From Actinomycetes bacterium (GTDB lineage Bacteria; Actinomycetota; Acidimicrobiia; Acidimicrobiales; JABEUL01): 41,777 nucleotides of DNA. Location: positions 1-41,777 of the forward strand of contig JAJYDO010000015.1 in the NCBI GenBank assembly GCA_021777355.1, in the 5' to 3' direction. Position 1 is the stretch's first letter, and each line of letters opens with the position of its first letter. A model generated the notes under the pieces. That model saw nothing but the letters and a program-made list of their open reading frames with translations. It was not told where the DNA came from and ran no database searches. Positions 17,225-26,870 of the stretch are shown here, in pieces. The translations under genes and the position numbers were made by a program.

Positions 17225-17275
17225 CGCTTTTAAGGCCTCCTATTACCAGCTACACCGCCGACTTCGCTTATTAAC

Positions 17276-18223
17276 TTAGCCGACATTGGTGGAGGTGTTT
17301 TTATTATTCCCTGAAGATATTACGGGAGATTCCGGTACCGATACATCGACCGTTTGACCCGCCGTCAGGGGCACCTGCGAAACTATCGCAGCCGCAGTAG
17401 CAATCTTACTGCCTAAATCCGACCCCGTGCCAAGATCTATCGAACCAAAGGGATTTAGTGCAATTATTATGTCGCCAGATCCATCTATCTGGACATATTT
17501 GGTCATATTCTTGATGGAGGCTGGAATCAGGGTGATCGCGTCCAGGGCGCCAAGAGATGACGAAGTGAGAAAACTTCCCGGGGGCCCAATTTTGCCTTGC
17601 AATAAAAGCTCCACAAGGTTTCCGGGTCTAGATGTGCTTACTTCCAATACTCTTCCGTTGGAGTCGACTTCCGCGTAACTTCCCTTCGTTGAACTTATGG
17701 AAATGTAAGCTACGGGATCTCTTTCGACAACCGTCACATTTATGGAATCCGGCCAAACTTTTTCCACCTGAGCAGTTTCCACCCAAGGAAGAGCTTCAAT
17801 TTCTTTAGCTAAGGTGTCAGAATTAATGGAGATTAGCTGCGGCTTTGAATAAAGACCCGTCACGGATAGTATCTGAGACTTAGTTTCGTGCAAGTTTCCG
17901 CTAATATTTACTGAATTTGCTGAAGTAATAGGAGAAAAAAAGATTGCGGATAACAAGCCAATGAATGCAAAAATGGCCAGCAAAATGCTAAGTCGTCGTA
18001 ATCTCATCCTCCCCTGATCTCTTATTACCTCTATCCTTCGCTCTTTGATCTTTGGATGTATCGCGACCCTTGATCGAGTTGAAGTCATAAGTTTGCGCGG
18101 AACCGTATTTGATGTCTTCTTCAAATTTCTGTGGCTGGGCTTAACCTTGGCCTTTTTTGGTTTTAATTTTTCAAACAAAAGTGCTTTGTCGCTCTTCTTG
18201 GGTTTAGCTGTTACAGGTGACAA
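17276..18223 (-). CDS. ftsQ: Cell division protein FtsQ (POTRA domain)
   Basis: Bitopic membrane protein of the divisome, linking FtsL and FtsI with other components. From the start chosen here (TTG at 18223) it has 315 residues. These comprise a highly basic cytoplasmic region of about 75 residues, one membrane helix (about 76-96), a POTRA domain beginning VNISGNLHETKSQIL, and a beta domain containing the VTVVERDPVAYI strand. The tail is Ser/Thr/Asn-rich. The frame stays open for 30 codons upstream into murB, but AGGAGG lies exactly six bases before this TTG and overlaps the murB stop, so I take the shorter form. The gap to ftsZ is 51 bases. Confidence 0.92.
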   Translation of the reverse strand: MSPVTAKPKKSDKALLFEKLKPKKAKVKPSHRNLKKTSNTVPRKLMTSTRSRVAIHPKIKERRIEVIRDQGRMRLRRLSILLAIFAFIGLLSAIFFSPITSANSVNISGNLHETKSQILSVTGLYSKPQLISINSDTLAKEIEALPWVETAQVEKVWPDSINVTVVERDPVAYISISSTKGSYAEVDSNGRVLEVSTSRPGNLVELLLQGKIGPPGSFLTSSSLGALDAITLIPASIKNMTKYVQIDGSGDIIIALNPFGSIDLGTGSDLGSKIATAAAIVSQVPLTAGQTVDVSVPESPVISSGNNKNTSTNVG

Positions 18224-18229
18224 AATATT

Positions 18230-18235
18230 CCTCCT
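18230..18235 (-). promoter_or_regulatory. Shine-Dalgarno site fixing the ftsQ TTG start
   Basis: AGGAGG on the minus strand, six bases before TTG at 18223, overlaps the murB stop codon. It is among the strongest ribosome binding sites in the dcw cluster and argues against any ftsQ start inside murB. Confidence 0.8.
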
Positions 18236-19211
18236 AATTGCCCTTAAAGCCAAGCAGGCGAAGCTCTGGTTTAAGCTCAATTCCAAATTTAAGCAAAACC
18301 CTTTCTTTGACAAATTCGATTAAGGAAAAAACATCATTTGCCTTCCCCCGGGGGTCAGACTGAATGAAGTTGGCATGTTTGGTCGAGACTTGCGCGCCTC
18401 CAAGCCGGAAACCCTTTAAATTGCACTCCTCTATCAACCGCCCTGCCGAGTCGCCGGGGGGGTTCACGAAAACTGATCCGGCATTTTGGCCCCCGGGCTG
18501 ATGAGCTCTGCGCCATTTGACTATCTCTGATATCAAATTTGCACTTTCCCTTGGATCGCCGGTCGAAACTTTATGGGTTACTTCGGTTACAACTTCACAA
18601 CTGGTTAATGCCGAGCTTCTATAACCCAGTTTTAACTCCTGGGCTGCGACATTGCTTTTTAGATGTTTTTTAAAATCAAAAACATGGGCTTCGACTAGGG
18701 TATCCAAAGTAGAAGCTCCGTGTCCGCCGGCATTTGTCGAAATAGCGCCTCCACAAGTTCCCGGCACCCCAACTGCCCATTCAAGACCGCTCCAACCTGC
18801 GGCCGAACTTTTCCTGGCAAGAACCGGTAGCGGCGTAGCTCCGCCGCTTTTAATTAATCCCGGCTCGCTGAAATCAACGTATGAAAACGGAGATCCTAGA
18901 GAAATCACTACTCCCTTGAATCCTTGATCCGAGACAAGTGTATTGGAACCGGCTCCTAATACAAAGGGCGGCAATTCAGACTCACTTAGGAATTCGTCCA
19001 CCAAAAAAAGGTCATCTTCGCGGTGAGGCTCGACCATCAAAATACATCTGCCTCCCGCCCTATATGTTGTTTTACCTCCAATCGGCTCAAGTGCTTTCAA
19101 CCTCACGCCGTGAGATATTAAATTCTTATATGAATCCAGAAGCTCAACTTCTTTGGCCAAAACTTCCAAATCACTGGATTTGCTGGAAACTTCCAGGTTC
19201 CCGAACATCAT
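18234..19211 (-). CDS. murB: UDP-N-acetylenolpyruvoylglucosamine reductase
   Basis: FAD enzyme that reduces UDP-GlcNAc-enolpyruvate to UDP-MurNAc. FAD-binding segments TTYRAGG, LGAGSNTLVSDQG and the GTCGGAISTNAGGHG stretch are present. The catalytic serine lies in NAGSVFVNP and the substrate loop in GGAQVSTKHANF. A late glutamate (KPELRLLG) completes the site. YRSSAL indicates that the tyrosine loop of type I proteins is reduced, as in type II MurB. The gene overlaps the murC stop by four bases (ATGA) and carries the ftsQ ribosome binding site across its own stop. The length of 325 residues is normal. Confidence 0.96.
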   Translation of the reverse strand: MMFGNLEVSSKSSDLEVLAKEVELLDSYKNLISHGVRLKALEPIGGKTTYRAGGRCILMVEPHREDDLFLVDEFLSESELPPFVLGAGSNTLVSDQGFKGVVISLGSPFSYVDFSEPGLIKSGGATPLPVLARKSSAAGWSGLEWAVGVPGTCGGAISTNAGGHGASTLDTLVEAHVFDFKKHLKSNVAAQELKLGYRSSALTSCEVVTEVTHKVSTGDPRESANLISEIVKWRRAHQPGGQNAGSVFVNPPGDSAGRLIEECNLKGFRLGGAQVSTKHANFIQSDPRGKANDVFSLIEFVKERVLLKFGIELKPELRLLGFKGN

Positions 19212-20629
19212 TTCTGATTCCGTCCCAATGAGGTTGTTTGGATCATGGTTTTTATTTGATCCGGAAGCGACGTTAGATCTCCTGCTCCAAGTGTGATCAG
19301 AATATCTCCGCTTCTCAAGAGTCCGGATAGTTTCTCAACTAGCTGGTCGCGCGAAGGTTCATAATATACTTCAAAATTTGGGTTGTTTTCTTTAATTGCC
19401 TGGACGACCATCGATGCGTTTACTCCGTGAAGAATCCTCTCGCCTGCAGAATAGATATCTGTGACATATAACATGTCGGCATCGCAAAACGCATCTGCAA
19501 ATTCCGAAGCCAAGTCACGAGTTCTTGTAAAGCGATGTGGCTGAAAAACTGCAACCAATCTCTCAGGATTGAATAATCTTGCTGTCTCAAGAGTAGGTTT
19601 TACTTCGCCCGGGAGATGCGCATAGTCATCAATAAAACCAATTCCGTTGACTGATCCTCTGGATTCAAACCTTCTTGGAACTCCTCCAAAGCGACCAAGA
19701 GCAGAAAGAAGCGATTCTTCATCGGCACCTGCCATTTTAGCCCCAACAAAAGCAATCGCTAAGTTCTTAACATTATGCATACCTAACAGTGGGGAGTGAA
19801 TATCAAAAGATTTTCCATCTGACTGGACTAAACTAAATCTTGAATAGTTTTTATTTAGTTCGATGTTTTCGATCCTAAAATCAGATTTCTTGTTCACGCC
19901 AACTGTAATAGCAGAATGCTTCGAGCCTAAATGAAACGCACATGGGTCATCACTTCCAACTATCTTTATACTTGCACTGCCGAGAAACTCGCCAAATGCG
20001 TCTTGAAGCTTTTCGTAACTTCCATAATATTCGACATGATCTCTCTCAACGCTGGAAACTATCGCTATCTCACTTTTCAAATGCAAGAAGGTTCCGTCGC
20101 TTTCATCGGCCTCGATGACAAGCCAAGCTCCTTCGTCCCAAGACGCAGCTGCCCCAACTTCATTTACTTCGCTTCCTAAGACAAATGACGGCCTTAACTT
20201 GGCATCTGAAAGTGCAAGAGAAATAAGTGCAGAAGTTGTAGTTTTCCCATGAGTTCCAGCAATAGAAATACTCTTTTTTATTCGAGTCAACCCGGCAAGG
20301 ACTTCGCTCCGATGCAATACTTCGGCACCCGCTGCTTTAGCAGCCAAGAGTTCGATATTATCCACGGGAATCGCAGTGGAGTATGCGACGATTTCTGCAT
20401 CTGCAATTTGTGACTCACGGTGGCCTAAATAGATCGTGATTCCCAGAGACCTGAGTCTTTCTAATATTTGAGTCTCTTTGATTTCGCTCCCTGAAACCAA
20501 ATGTCCACTTCCAACAAGAACTTCACCAAGAGCTGACATGCCGCTTCCACCGATGCCAACAATATGAATTTTTCTTGGATAAGTTAGATTGGCAATCTTA
20601 GCCATTTCCAAATTTGGAGATCCTCTCAT
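19208..20629 (-). CDS. murC: UDP-N-acetylmuramate-L-alanine ligase
   Basis: First amino-acid ligase of peptidoglycan precursor synthesis, adding L-alanine to UDP-MurNAc with ATP. The N-terminal nucleotide-sugar domain starts with IHIVGIGGSGMSALG (21-35). The Mur-ligase P-loop AGTHGKTT is at 124-131. VIEADESDGTFL and DDYAHLPGEV mark the central and C-terminal domains; the latter differs slightly from the more usual DYAHHPTE. The length of 473 residues is standard. It overlaps both murG and murB by four bases. Confidence 0.97.
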   Translation of the reverse strand: MRGSPNLEMAKIANLTYPRKIHIVGIGGSGMSALGEVLVGSGHLVSGSEIKETQILERLRSLGITIYLGHRESQIADAEIVAYSTAIPVDNIELLAAKAAGAEVLHRSEVLAGLTRIKKSISIAGTHGKTTTSALISLALSDAKLRPSFVLGSEVNEVGAAASWDEGAWLVIEADESDGTFLHLKSEIAIVSSVERDHVEYYGSYEKLQDAFGEFLGSASIKIVGSDDPCAFHLGSKHSAITVGVNKKSDFRIENIELNKNYSRFSLVQSDGKSFDIHSPLLGMHNVKNLAIAFVGAKMAGADEESLLSALGRFGGVPRRFESRGSVNGIGFIDDYAHLPGEVKPTLETARLFNPERLVAVFQPHRFTRTRDLASEFADAFCDADMLYVTDIYSAGERILHGVNASMVVQAIKENNPNFEVYYEPSRDQLVEKLSGLLRSGDILITLGAGDLTSLPDQIKTMIQTTSLGRNQK

Positions 20630-21810
20630 TTCTCAGCTCCAACTAATTCAACTCCTATTACGCTTAATACCGAGGAGGCAATTTTTTCTGCTCCATTTCT
20701 AGGCATCAAGGAATCCAACGACTCACTCATCTTTATTAGCCTCTTTGGATCATTTAGAAGCGATATCACCAATTCCGACAGTTTTCCTTCTTGGACTTCA
20801 GAGTTGTTCATTATAATTGCTCCTCCAACCATTTGAAGCTTCTCTGCATTTCTTCTTTGATGGTCTCTCGGGGCGTTGGGAAGAGGAACAAGAATGGAAG
20901 GCACTCCCATCACGGCAATCTCGCTAACCGTTAGGGCACCTGATCTAGAGACAACTAACGCTGCAACTTCCAATAATAGATTCATCCTCTTTTCAAATTC
21001 ACGAACAACATAATTTGAAAGCTCGACGTTGGCCCCGCTAAGCTCACTGAAACCTCTTTTCCCGGCCAAGTGAACTACGGTCGCGTTAATACCACGCTCT
21101 AATAGTGCTTTGGCTACATTAGGCGCAGCGTCATTTAGGGTTTTGGCTCCAAGTGAGCCCCCGAAAATAACAACTATTGGCTTGTCCTTTTCAAGGGATA
21201 GAGTTTCTCTTGCTTGAGATATGGTCTTATCATCCATTGCTTTACGAATGGTCGCAGAGTTTAAGATTTCATTTCTAATGGGAGTGCCCACAACGATCTG
21301 CCTAGGCAGCCCCTCGCCTCCAAAGGAAGTAAATGAAAACTTCGCAAAACGAGCCAGCAATCGATTTGCAGCTCCGGGCGCGGCGTCAACGTTCACCACC
21401 ACTACTGGGACTCGACACAATAGGCTGGCTATCGCTCCCGGAATACTTGCATAACCGCCAACCGATATGGTTATCCGCGGTTTATGTTTCAATATTAGAG
21501 TGATTGACCTTACAATGCTTGCTGAAATTAGGACGACCGCCCAAGCTGCTTTGAAGTTAACTTTGCGAACGATTCCTTTGGCAGCCAGGCAGTAAATTTC
21601 GTAGCCGCTTTCCCTTACAAGTTGGGCCTCCTGGCCATGCTTTGAACCTATAAACAAAATTGACTCTCGACTAACACCTAATGTTGAAAGTGCGTCGGCC
21701 ACCGCCAAGGCGGGATACACATGCCCTGCAGTCCCTCCTCCGGCAATTACCACCTTGTACTTAGCCCTGCCAATTTCTTCGAATCTCTTTCTACAAGCGG
21801 CCGCTTTCAT
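20626..21810 (-). CDS. murG: Lipid II synthase (GlcNAc transferase)
   Basis: Membrane-associated GT28 glycosyltransferase that adds GlcNAc to lipid I to make lipid II. The N-terminal glycine loop GGGTAGHVYP starts at residue 24, a second glycine loop is ISVGGYASIPG, and the donor-binding segment is VVIFGGSLGAKTLN. VSRSGALTVSEI and the following PLPNAPRDHQRRNAE form the UDP-GlcNAc pocket. There is a short basic N-terminal extension of about 15 residues before the first strand; the ATG overlaps the ftsW stop by four bases, which supports it. Confidence 0.97.
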   Translation of the reverse strand: MKAAACRKRFEEIGRAKYKVVIAGGGTAGHVYPALAVADALSTLGVSRESILFIGSKHGQEAQLVRESGYEIYCLAAKGIVRKVNFKAAWAVVLISASIVRSITLILKHKPRITISVGGYASIPGAIASLLCRVPVVVVNVDAAPGAANRLLARFAKFSFTSFGGEGLPRQIVVGTPIRNEILNSATIRKAMDDKTISQARETLSLEKDKPIVVIFGGSLGAKTLNDAAPNVAKALLERGINATVVHLAGKRGFSELSGANVELSNYVVREFEKRMNLLLEVAALVVSRSGALTVSEIAVMGVPSILVPLPNAPRDHQRRNAEKLQMVGGAIIMNNSEVQEGKLSELVISLLNDPKRLIKMSESLDSLMPRNGAEKIASSVLSVIGVELVGAEK

Positions 21811-22979
21811 TTTTGGCTACTAACTAATTTCGGCTTTGCCTTGGATCTCGAATTCTTGGCTTGATCTCGATTCGTATTATTTTTGGCAATTGCCACCAAA
21901 ATTCCAAGTGCAGCCATATCGCCAACTAACGATGAACCGCCAAATGAGACTAGTGGAAGCGGGATTCCCGTCACCGGAAGTCCGCCAATTACTGCTCCAA
22001 TATTAATAAATGCCTGAGAAAGGATCCAAGTAGTTATTCCAATTGCTACTAGGTGAGAAAATTCGTCCTGAGACTCTTTGGCAATAGTAAATCCAATGTA
22101 ACCGAATGCCCCAAATAAAGCCAGAACAAATAAAGATCCAACGAGGCCAAGTTCTTGTCCAATTACGGCAAATATAAAATCGGTGTGATCATTTGGCAAA
22201 AATCCCCATTTAACCGTGGACGCGCCTAAGCCAACACCAAACAGGTGGCCCGAGCCCATGCCAACCAAGGACTGCACGACTTGATAGCCACCTTGCGTCT
22301 GGCTGGCCAAAGGGTGCACGAATGAGAGGAGGCGTTCTCGCCTATAAGTGGAGTGAAGGGCAAGAAAGCTGCCCACAACACCTCCGGAAACTCCGAGCAA
22401 AACCATCACTCGCCCCGGTGCACATGCTGCAAAGAGCAATGAAAAGAATATGCAACCGATAACAATTGATGTTCCCATGTCAGGTTGAAGCATTATGAGA
22501 GTAATGGCGGCACCCGAAACAATAACAAGTGGCCGTGTCGTACTTTTCCAGTCCTCGATTTGATTCTTTCTTCTAGATAAAAGAGAGGCACCGAATAGAA
22601 CAATTGCCAATTTCATTAACTCCGATGGCTGCACTTTGAAGATACCTACTCCAATCCAACGAGTTGATCCAGCTGAGTAAACCCCTAAGCCCGGAACCAA
22701 AACTGCAAGTAAACCAATGAAGCAAATAACTAAGAACGGAGACGATATCCATTGAAGATTTTTCATCGATATCTTTGTAGCTGCAAAGACCATTGCACTA
22801 GCTCCAACTAGCATCCACATAACTTGCTTGGAAAATATGGCCCAAGGCGAACCGTAGAGTTGGAGCGCGTCAATTGACGAAGCCGACAGTACCATGGCCA
22901 GGCCTAATACCGACAGCATTACAACAATGGCAATTAAGGGACCCGCCAATGGCCGCGTATTTTGGTCTTTCCTGTTCAT
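21807..22979 (-). CDS. ftsW: SEDS-family septal peptidoglycan polymerase
   Basis: Polytopic membrane glycosyltransferase that polymerises lipid II at the septum together with FtsI. About ten membrane helices are visible. Family hallmarks include GSTRWIGVGIFKVQPSE, which contains the conserved W and QPSE, and the C-terminal GLPVTGIPLPLVSFGGSS segment. Location beside murD and murG and in the same operon as ftsI makes FtsW more likely than RodA. A basic, lysine-rich cytoplasmic tail follows the last helix. Both ends overlap neighbours by four bases. Confidence 0.95.
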   Translation of the reverse strand: MNRKDQNTRPLAGPLIAIVVMLSVLGLAMVLSASSIDALQLYGSPWAIFSKQVMWMLVGASAMVFAATKISMKNLQWISSPFLVICFIGLLAVLVPGLGVYSAGSTRWIGVGIFKVQPSELMKLAIVLFGASLLSRRKNQIEDWKSTTRPLVIVSGAAITLIMLQPDMGTSIVIGCIFFSLLFAACAPGRVMVLLGVSGGVVGSFLALHSTYRRERLLSFVHPLASQTQGGYQVVQSLVGMGSGHLFGVGLGASTVKWGFLPNDHTDFIFAVIGQELGLVGSLFVLALFGAFGYIGFTIAKESQDEFSHLVAIGITTWILSQAFINIGAVIGGLPVTGIPLPLVSFGGSSLVGDMAALGILVAIAKNNTNRDQAKNSRSKAKPKLVSSQK

Positions 22980-24340
22980 GATTCCTGCTCACTGAGATGA
23001 AGCACGCATTTTTTGAAGTCATCCCCGCGCTCTGCATAATTGGAATACCAATCGAATGAAGCCGTACCGGGCGAGAGCAAAATTGTCATTCCAGGCGACG
23101 AAATCCTGTATGCCTTCGTTACTGCTTCTTCCATTGAGTCCGCTTTGTCAACTACGACGTTTAACCCAAGGAACGCGTCAACAATCTGATCCTGGCTTTC
23201 TCCAATTGCAATGACCCCGTGAATCGAAGAGCAACCTTCTCTTAGCAAGGATAAGTCCAATCCTTTATTGCGCCCGCCGGCAATAAGTATGACTTGGCTT
23301 CGACCCTTAAGTGCGGCCAAGACTGCAGAAGGGGTGGTGGCCTTAGAGTCGTCGATCCACTCGATACCTCCAAAATTACTAATTTGCTCGACACGGTGAC
23401 TTAGGCCCGTAAATTCTTCCAATACTTTCTTGCAGCTCTCAATTTTGCCGCCCGCCTCAAGAGAAATTGCACATGCCGCCAAGGCATTTGAAACATCTAT
23501 TACCGAACGTCTCTTCAATTCGTAGGTATTTATTATTACTTCATTAAAGGGAGTCATTAGTTCTTGATTTACAACTTTGTAGTCCTTGCTTTTATACCCA
23601 TAAGTCAATGTCTTACATTCTTTTTTTAGCATCGCAAGCGACTCAAGTACCAGTGGGTCATCAGCATTAGCGATTGCAATATCGCTCTCATCAAGATTTT
23701 CCCATATTTTGGCCTTTGAATTTCTATAGTGATCAAAGTCAGGGTGCCAATCCAGATGATCTTCTCCAAGATTGCACCAAAGTCCGATATGGGGATGGAA
23801 AGTCTTAGTTAAGGCCAGTTGAAAACTTGAAACTTCAGCTATCAAGGTCTGAGTATCTTCAGCTTTGGCCGCTTTGGCTGCACTAACCAGAGGTCTTCCA
23901 ATGTTTCCGCAAGCTACAGTTCGGATACCCGAGTCATTCAGCATTCTAGATACTAAAGTAGTAATAGTTGTTTTGCCATTAGTTCCCGTGATGGCGACGA
24001 TAGGTACTTCACTTATCTCGCCAGCCAATTCAATTTCACTTACAATATCTATTTCCATCTTGGCCGACATAGTGAATACCGGGTGAGAAGCGGGGATTCC
24101 CGGACTCACTATTGTGCGCTCAACACTTGAAAGTAATTCGCGCCATTTATCTTCATCCTCGACTTCAGGAGAAAGAAATACGTCAAAGCCCAGGTGCCTG
24201 AATTTCTCTTCCATTTCCAGTGTTGGCCTGTCGTCTATTACATCTAAGTCCATGCCTGATTCACAGTAAAGCTCAGCTACGGCGGCTCCGGTTATTCCTC
24301 CTCCAACCATCAATATCGGCGATAATAATCTCCCTTCCAT
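22976..24340 (-). CDS. murD: UDP-N-acetylmuramoyl-L-alanine-D-glutamate ligase
   Basis: Mur ligase that adds D-glutamate. The first strand and glycine loop are MVGGGITGAAVAELY. The P-loop ITGTNGKTT and the central EVSSFQL and NLGEDHLDWH segments are typical, as is the C-terminal IDDSKATTPSA segment. The frame is open for 38 more codons into mraY, but that stretch lacks homology features. I place the start at the ATG overlapping the mraY stop as TGATG, giving 454 residues, the normal length. No strong ribosome binding site is seen, so translation is likely coupled to mraY. Confidence 0.94.
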   Translation of the reverse strand: MEGRLLSPILMVGGGITGAAVAELYCESGMDLDVIDDRPTLEMEEKFRHLGFDVFLSPEVEDEDKWRELLSSVERTIVSPGIPASHPVFTMSAKMEIDIVSEIELAGEISEVPIVAITGTNGKTTITTLVSRMLNDSGIRTVACGNIGRPLVSAAKAAKAEDTQTLIAEVSSFQLALTKTFHPHIGLWCNLGEDHLDWHPDFDHYRNSKAKIWENLDESDIAIANADDPLVLESLAMLKKECKTLTYGYKSKDYKVVNQELMTPFNEVIINTYELKRRSVIDVSNALAACAISLEAGGKIESCKKVLEEFTGLSHRVEQISNFGGIEWIDDSKATTPSAVLAALKGRSQVILIAGGRNKGLDLSLLREGCSSIHGVIAIGESQDQIVDAFLGLNVVVDKADSMEEAVTKAYRISSPGMTILLSPGTASFDWYSNYAERGDDFKKCVLHLSEQES

Positions 24341-25377
24341 CAGTGACCCGCCGCGTGAGATGCAATGAAATCGGCGTAGAATATTCCAACTCCAAAAGAA
24401 CTGCATAAGGCAGAAAGGATCCAAAATCTTACTATCACTGTTGATTCCGGCCATCCCTTAAGCTCGAAATGATGATGAATTGGAGCCATTCGGAATACTC
24501 TGCGTTTGAATAGGTGAAAACTTGCTACTTGGATCACCACGCTTAAAGTCTCAATGACAAATAGGCCTCCAATAATTGGAAGTAGCAAAGCAATATTCAT
24601 TTGCAGGCATATGGCGGCTAAGCCGGCCCCAATAGCCAATGCCCCAGTATCACCCATAAAAATTTTTGCGGGTCCCGCATTCCACCACAAGAATCCTGTG
24701 CAAGCGCCGGCGAGAGCAAGCGAGACAACTGCCAGATCTAGAGCAGGAACCAGCCTGTAATCAGCGGGGTGCCTGAACTGCCAGTAAGCAAGAACTGCCA
24801 AACATACAAATGCAAACGATGAAGATCCGGCAGCAAGTCCATCCAGCCCGTCGGTAAAATTTACGGCATTTGAGGTTCCCACTATTACCAGCACTGCAAA
24901 AGCGGCCCATCCCCAGTGCCCTAAATTTATGCCCGGCAAATTGTATCTCGTGAAAGTGAGGTTTAAATTTACTCCTGCCCACTGTTCGGCCAAAAGGGCA
25001 AACAAAAGAGCAAGAGCTAGCTGAAGTCCAAATTTCGCTCGTTTATTCAGTCCCTGATTGTGCTTTCTGCGAAGTTTTAGCCAGTCGTCTAAAAAACCAA
25101 CAAGCCCGGCCCCCACAACTGCCAAAAGCACAAGCGGCGCCGCTCTTGTCCTGATTCCACGAATTACTATGTGCTCAACTACGAAAGCTATCACTGCAGC
25201 AAAAATTATTGCAATCCCGCCTAAAGTTGGCGTACCTGATTTTATGGCATGACCTTTGGGTCCCGCTTCCCTTACTTGATGCCCAAGGCTACGTCTTTCC
25301 ATAAATTTAATCAAAACCGGAGTTGAAAAAATTGCAAGGAAAAAAGAGAGGCCGCCTGCTATAGCCAATGAAATCAT
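24340..25377 (-). CDS. mraY: Phospho-MurNAc-pentapeptide transferase
   Basis: Polytopic membrane enzyme transferring phospho-MurNAc-pentapeptide to undecaprenyl phosphate, forming lipid I. About ten helices are visible. Diagnostic motifs are GPKGHAIKSGTPTLGG near residue 40, the NAVNFTDGLDGLAAG loop with its catalytic aspartates, FMGDTGALAIGA, and PIHHHFELKGWPE near the C-terminus. The length of 345 residues is standard. It starts in a four-base overlap with murE. In most dcw clusters murF lies between these two genes; here there is no room for it. Confidence 0.97.
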   Translation of the reverse strand: MISLAIAGGLSFFLAIFSTPVLIKFMERRSLGHQVREAGPKGHAIKSGTPTLGGIAIIFAAVIAFVVEHIVIRGIRTRAAPLVLLAVVGAGLVGFLDDWLKLRRKHNQGLNKRAKFGLQLALALLFALLAEQWAGVNLNLTFTRYNLPGINLGHWGWAAFAVLVIVGTSNAVNFTDGLDGLAAGSSSFAFVCLAVLAYWQFRHPADYRLVPALDLAVVSLALAGACTGFLWWNAGPAKIFMGDTGALAIGAGLAAICLQMNIALLLPIIGGLFVIETLSVVIQVASFHLFKRRVFRMAPIHHHFELKGWPESTVIVRFWILSALCSSFGVGIFYADFIASHAAGH

Positions 25378-26870
25378 GGCCCAACTTCTTTCTTATCCGC
25401 TATATTGCCAGATGAGCTATAGATGTACTTTCTGGCTATTTCGCGATCATCGAAATGATTTGTCGAGTCTTTAAATGTTTGGGTAGTTTCATGCCCTTTC
25501 CCGGCTACCACTACTACATCTCCCGGTCGGGCCATCTCAATAGCCCTTTTTATTGCCAACTCTCTGTCAAGTTCCACTGCAAGGAAGGTTTCCTCGTGAT
25601 CGATACCTTCGGTAATTTCATTTGCAATACTTTCCGGGTCCTCTGATCTCGGATTGTCTGATGTGACAATTACAACATCTGCCAATTCAGAAGCAACCGA
25701 TCCCATCATTGGGCGTTTCGATCGATCCCTATCGCCACCGCAGCCAAAAACCACTATTACTTCGCCTTCTGCACATGCCCTTGCCGATCTGAGCGAGGCC
25801 GAAAGCGCTGCAGGAGTGTGGGCAAAGTCAACAACAACAAGAGGTTTGCTCTTATCACTGCCGGTTACCAGTTCAAATCTCCCCGGCACTGGCCTAGCCA
25901 CCTGCAAGCCCTCTACTATATTGTCTTCACCAATGCCTAGGGAATCCGCGATTGCAGCTGCCATTAAAGCATTGTCGACTCCTACCGCTCCTCCCCACTG
26001 AAGCGTAATCTCATGCCCGCGCCACAGAAAATGTGCGCCGCCGCCTACAGACTTTATGTTCTCGGCCTCATCTCTTGAAACAGTTACCAGGAAAACTGAC
26101 CGGTCCTCCTTTATCATGTCTGCAAGCCTCTGGCCCCATCTGTCTCCTATATGCACCACTGCCGTCGTAGCCCGGCCCGGCTCGAATAGTGTCGCTTTTG
26201 CAGCAAAGTACTGCTCCATATCTATATGGAAATCTAAGTGATCCTGAGAAAGGTTGGTAAAGGCAACCACGTCGAAAGGAATCTCATCTACCCTATGTTG
26301 AGCCAAGGCATGTGACGACACTTCCATAGCTACAGCCCGATCTCCTCGGTCCCTGGCATTAGCCATTAGACGATGAAGTATGGGTGCCTCAGGTGTTGTC
26401 CTAGCTCCTCCAAGAGTACCTACTACCGATACTCCCCAACCATGTACCGACAAAATTGATCTTGCAAGATTAGTTACAGAGGTTTTGCCGTTAGTTCCAG
26501 TCACGCCAATTGTAATTAGATCTTTGGCAGGGTGTCCATAAAATAAGGAGGAAATTTTTGCGAGGCTCTTCCTGGATGCCTCATTGGAAATCAAAACGGG
26601 CACGTCTTCTCCCAAATTTAAGGCTCTCTCAGACACGATTGCAACCGCACCTTTTTGAGCTGCAGCCGATGCGAAGTCATGACCGTCAAAGTTTCGCCCA
26701 GTTAGGCAAACGTAAAGCATTTTGCCTAATACGTCGCGACTGTCGTAAGAAATGCCTTCAATGACCTGGTCTAGTTTTGGCTCTGATATTTCGGTTTCGG
26801 CCACCAAAAATGGAACTTCGGCAAGGATTTGCCTAAGTGACATAGAGTAGCTCTTTGCTTCCAAAGTCAT
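25374..26870 (-). CDS. murE: UDP-MurNAc-tripeptide ligase, meso-diaminopimelate type
   Basis: Adds the third residue to the stem peptide. The P-loop GVTGTNGKTS spans 122-131. The substrate motif DNPR at 405-408 (in SDNPRSEDP) indicates meso-diaminopimelate specificity; lysine-adding enzymes usually have D(D/N)P(N/A). EVSSHALAQHRV and NLSQDHLDFH are the expected central segments, with the carbamylated-lysine region in YFAAKATLF. The length of 498 residues is normal. It overlaps ftsI and mraY by four bases each. The enzyme fits the dapB gene encoded in the same window. Confidence 0.97.
   Translation of the reverse strand: MTLEAKSYSMSLRQILAEVPFLVAETEISEPKLDQVIEGISYDSRDVLGKMLYVCLTGRNFDGHDFASAAAQKGAVAIVSERALNLGEDVPVLISNEASRKSLAKISSLFYGHPAKDLITIGVTGTNGKTSVTNLARSILSVHGWGVSVVGTLGGARTTPEAPILHRLMANARDRGDRAVAMEVSSHALAQHRVDEIPFDVVAFTNLSQDHLDFHIDMEQYFAAKATLFEPGRATTAVVHIGDRWGQRLADMIKEDRSVFLVTVSRDEAENIKSVGGGAHFLWRGHEITLQWGGAVGVDNALMAAAIADSLGIGEDNIVEGLQVARPVPGRFELVTGSDKSKPLVVVDFAHTPAALSASLRSARACAEGEVIVVFGCGGDRDRSKRPMMGSVASELADVVIVTSDNPRSEDPESIANEITEGIDHEETFLAVELDRELAIKRAIEMARPGDVVVVAGKGHETTQTFKDSTNHFDDREIARKYIYSSSGNIADKKEVGP

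Noticed and set aside
24341-24454. 38-codon upstream extension of murD into mraY
   Set aside because: The extension precedes the conserved first strand, has no ribosome binding site and would create a 115-base overlap; the TGATG junction gives the normal length.
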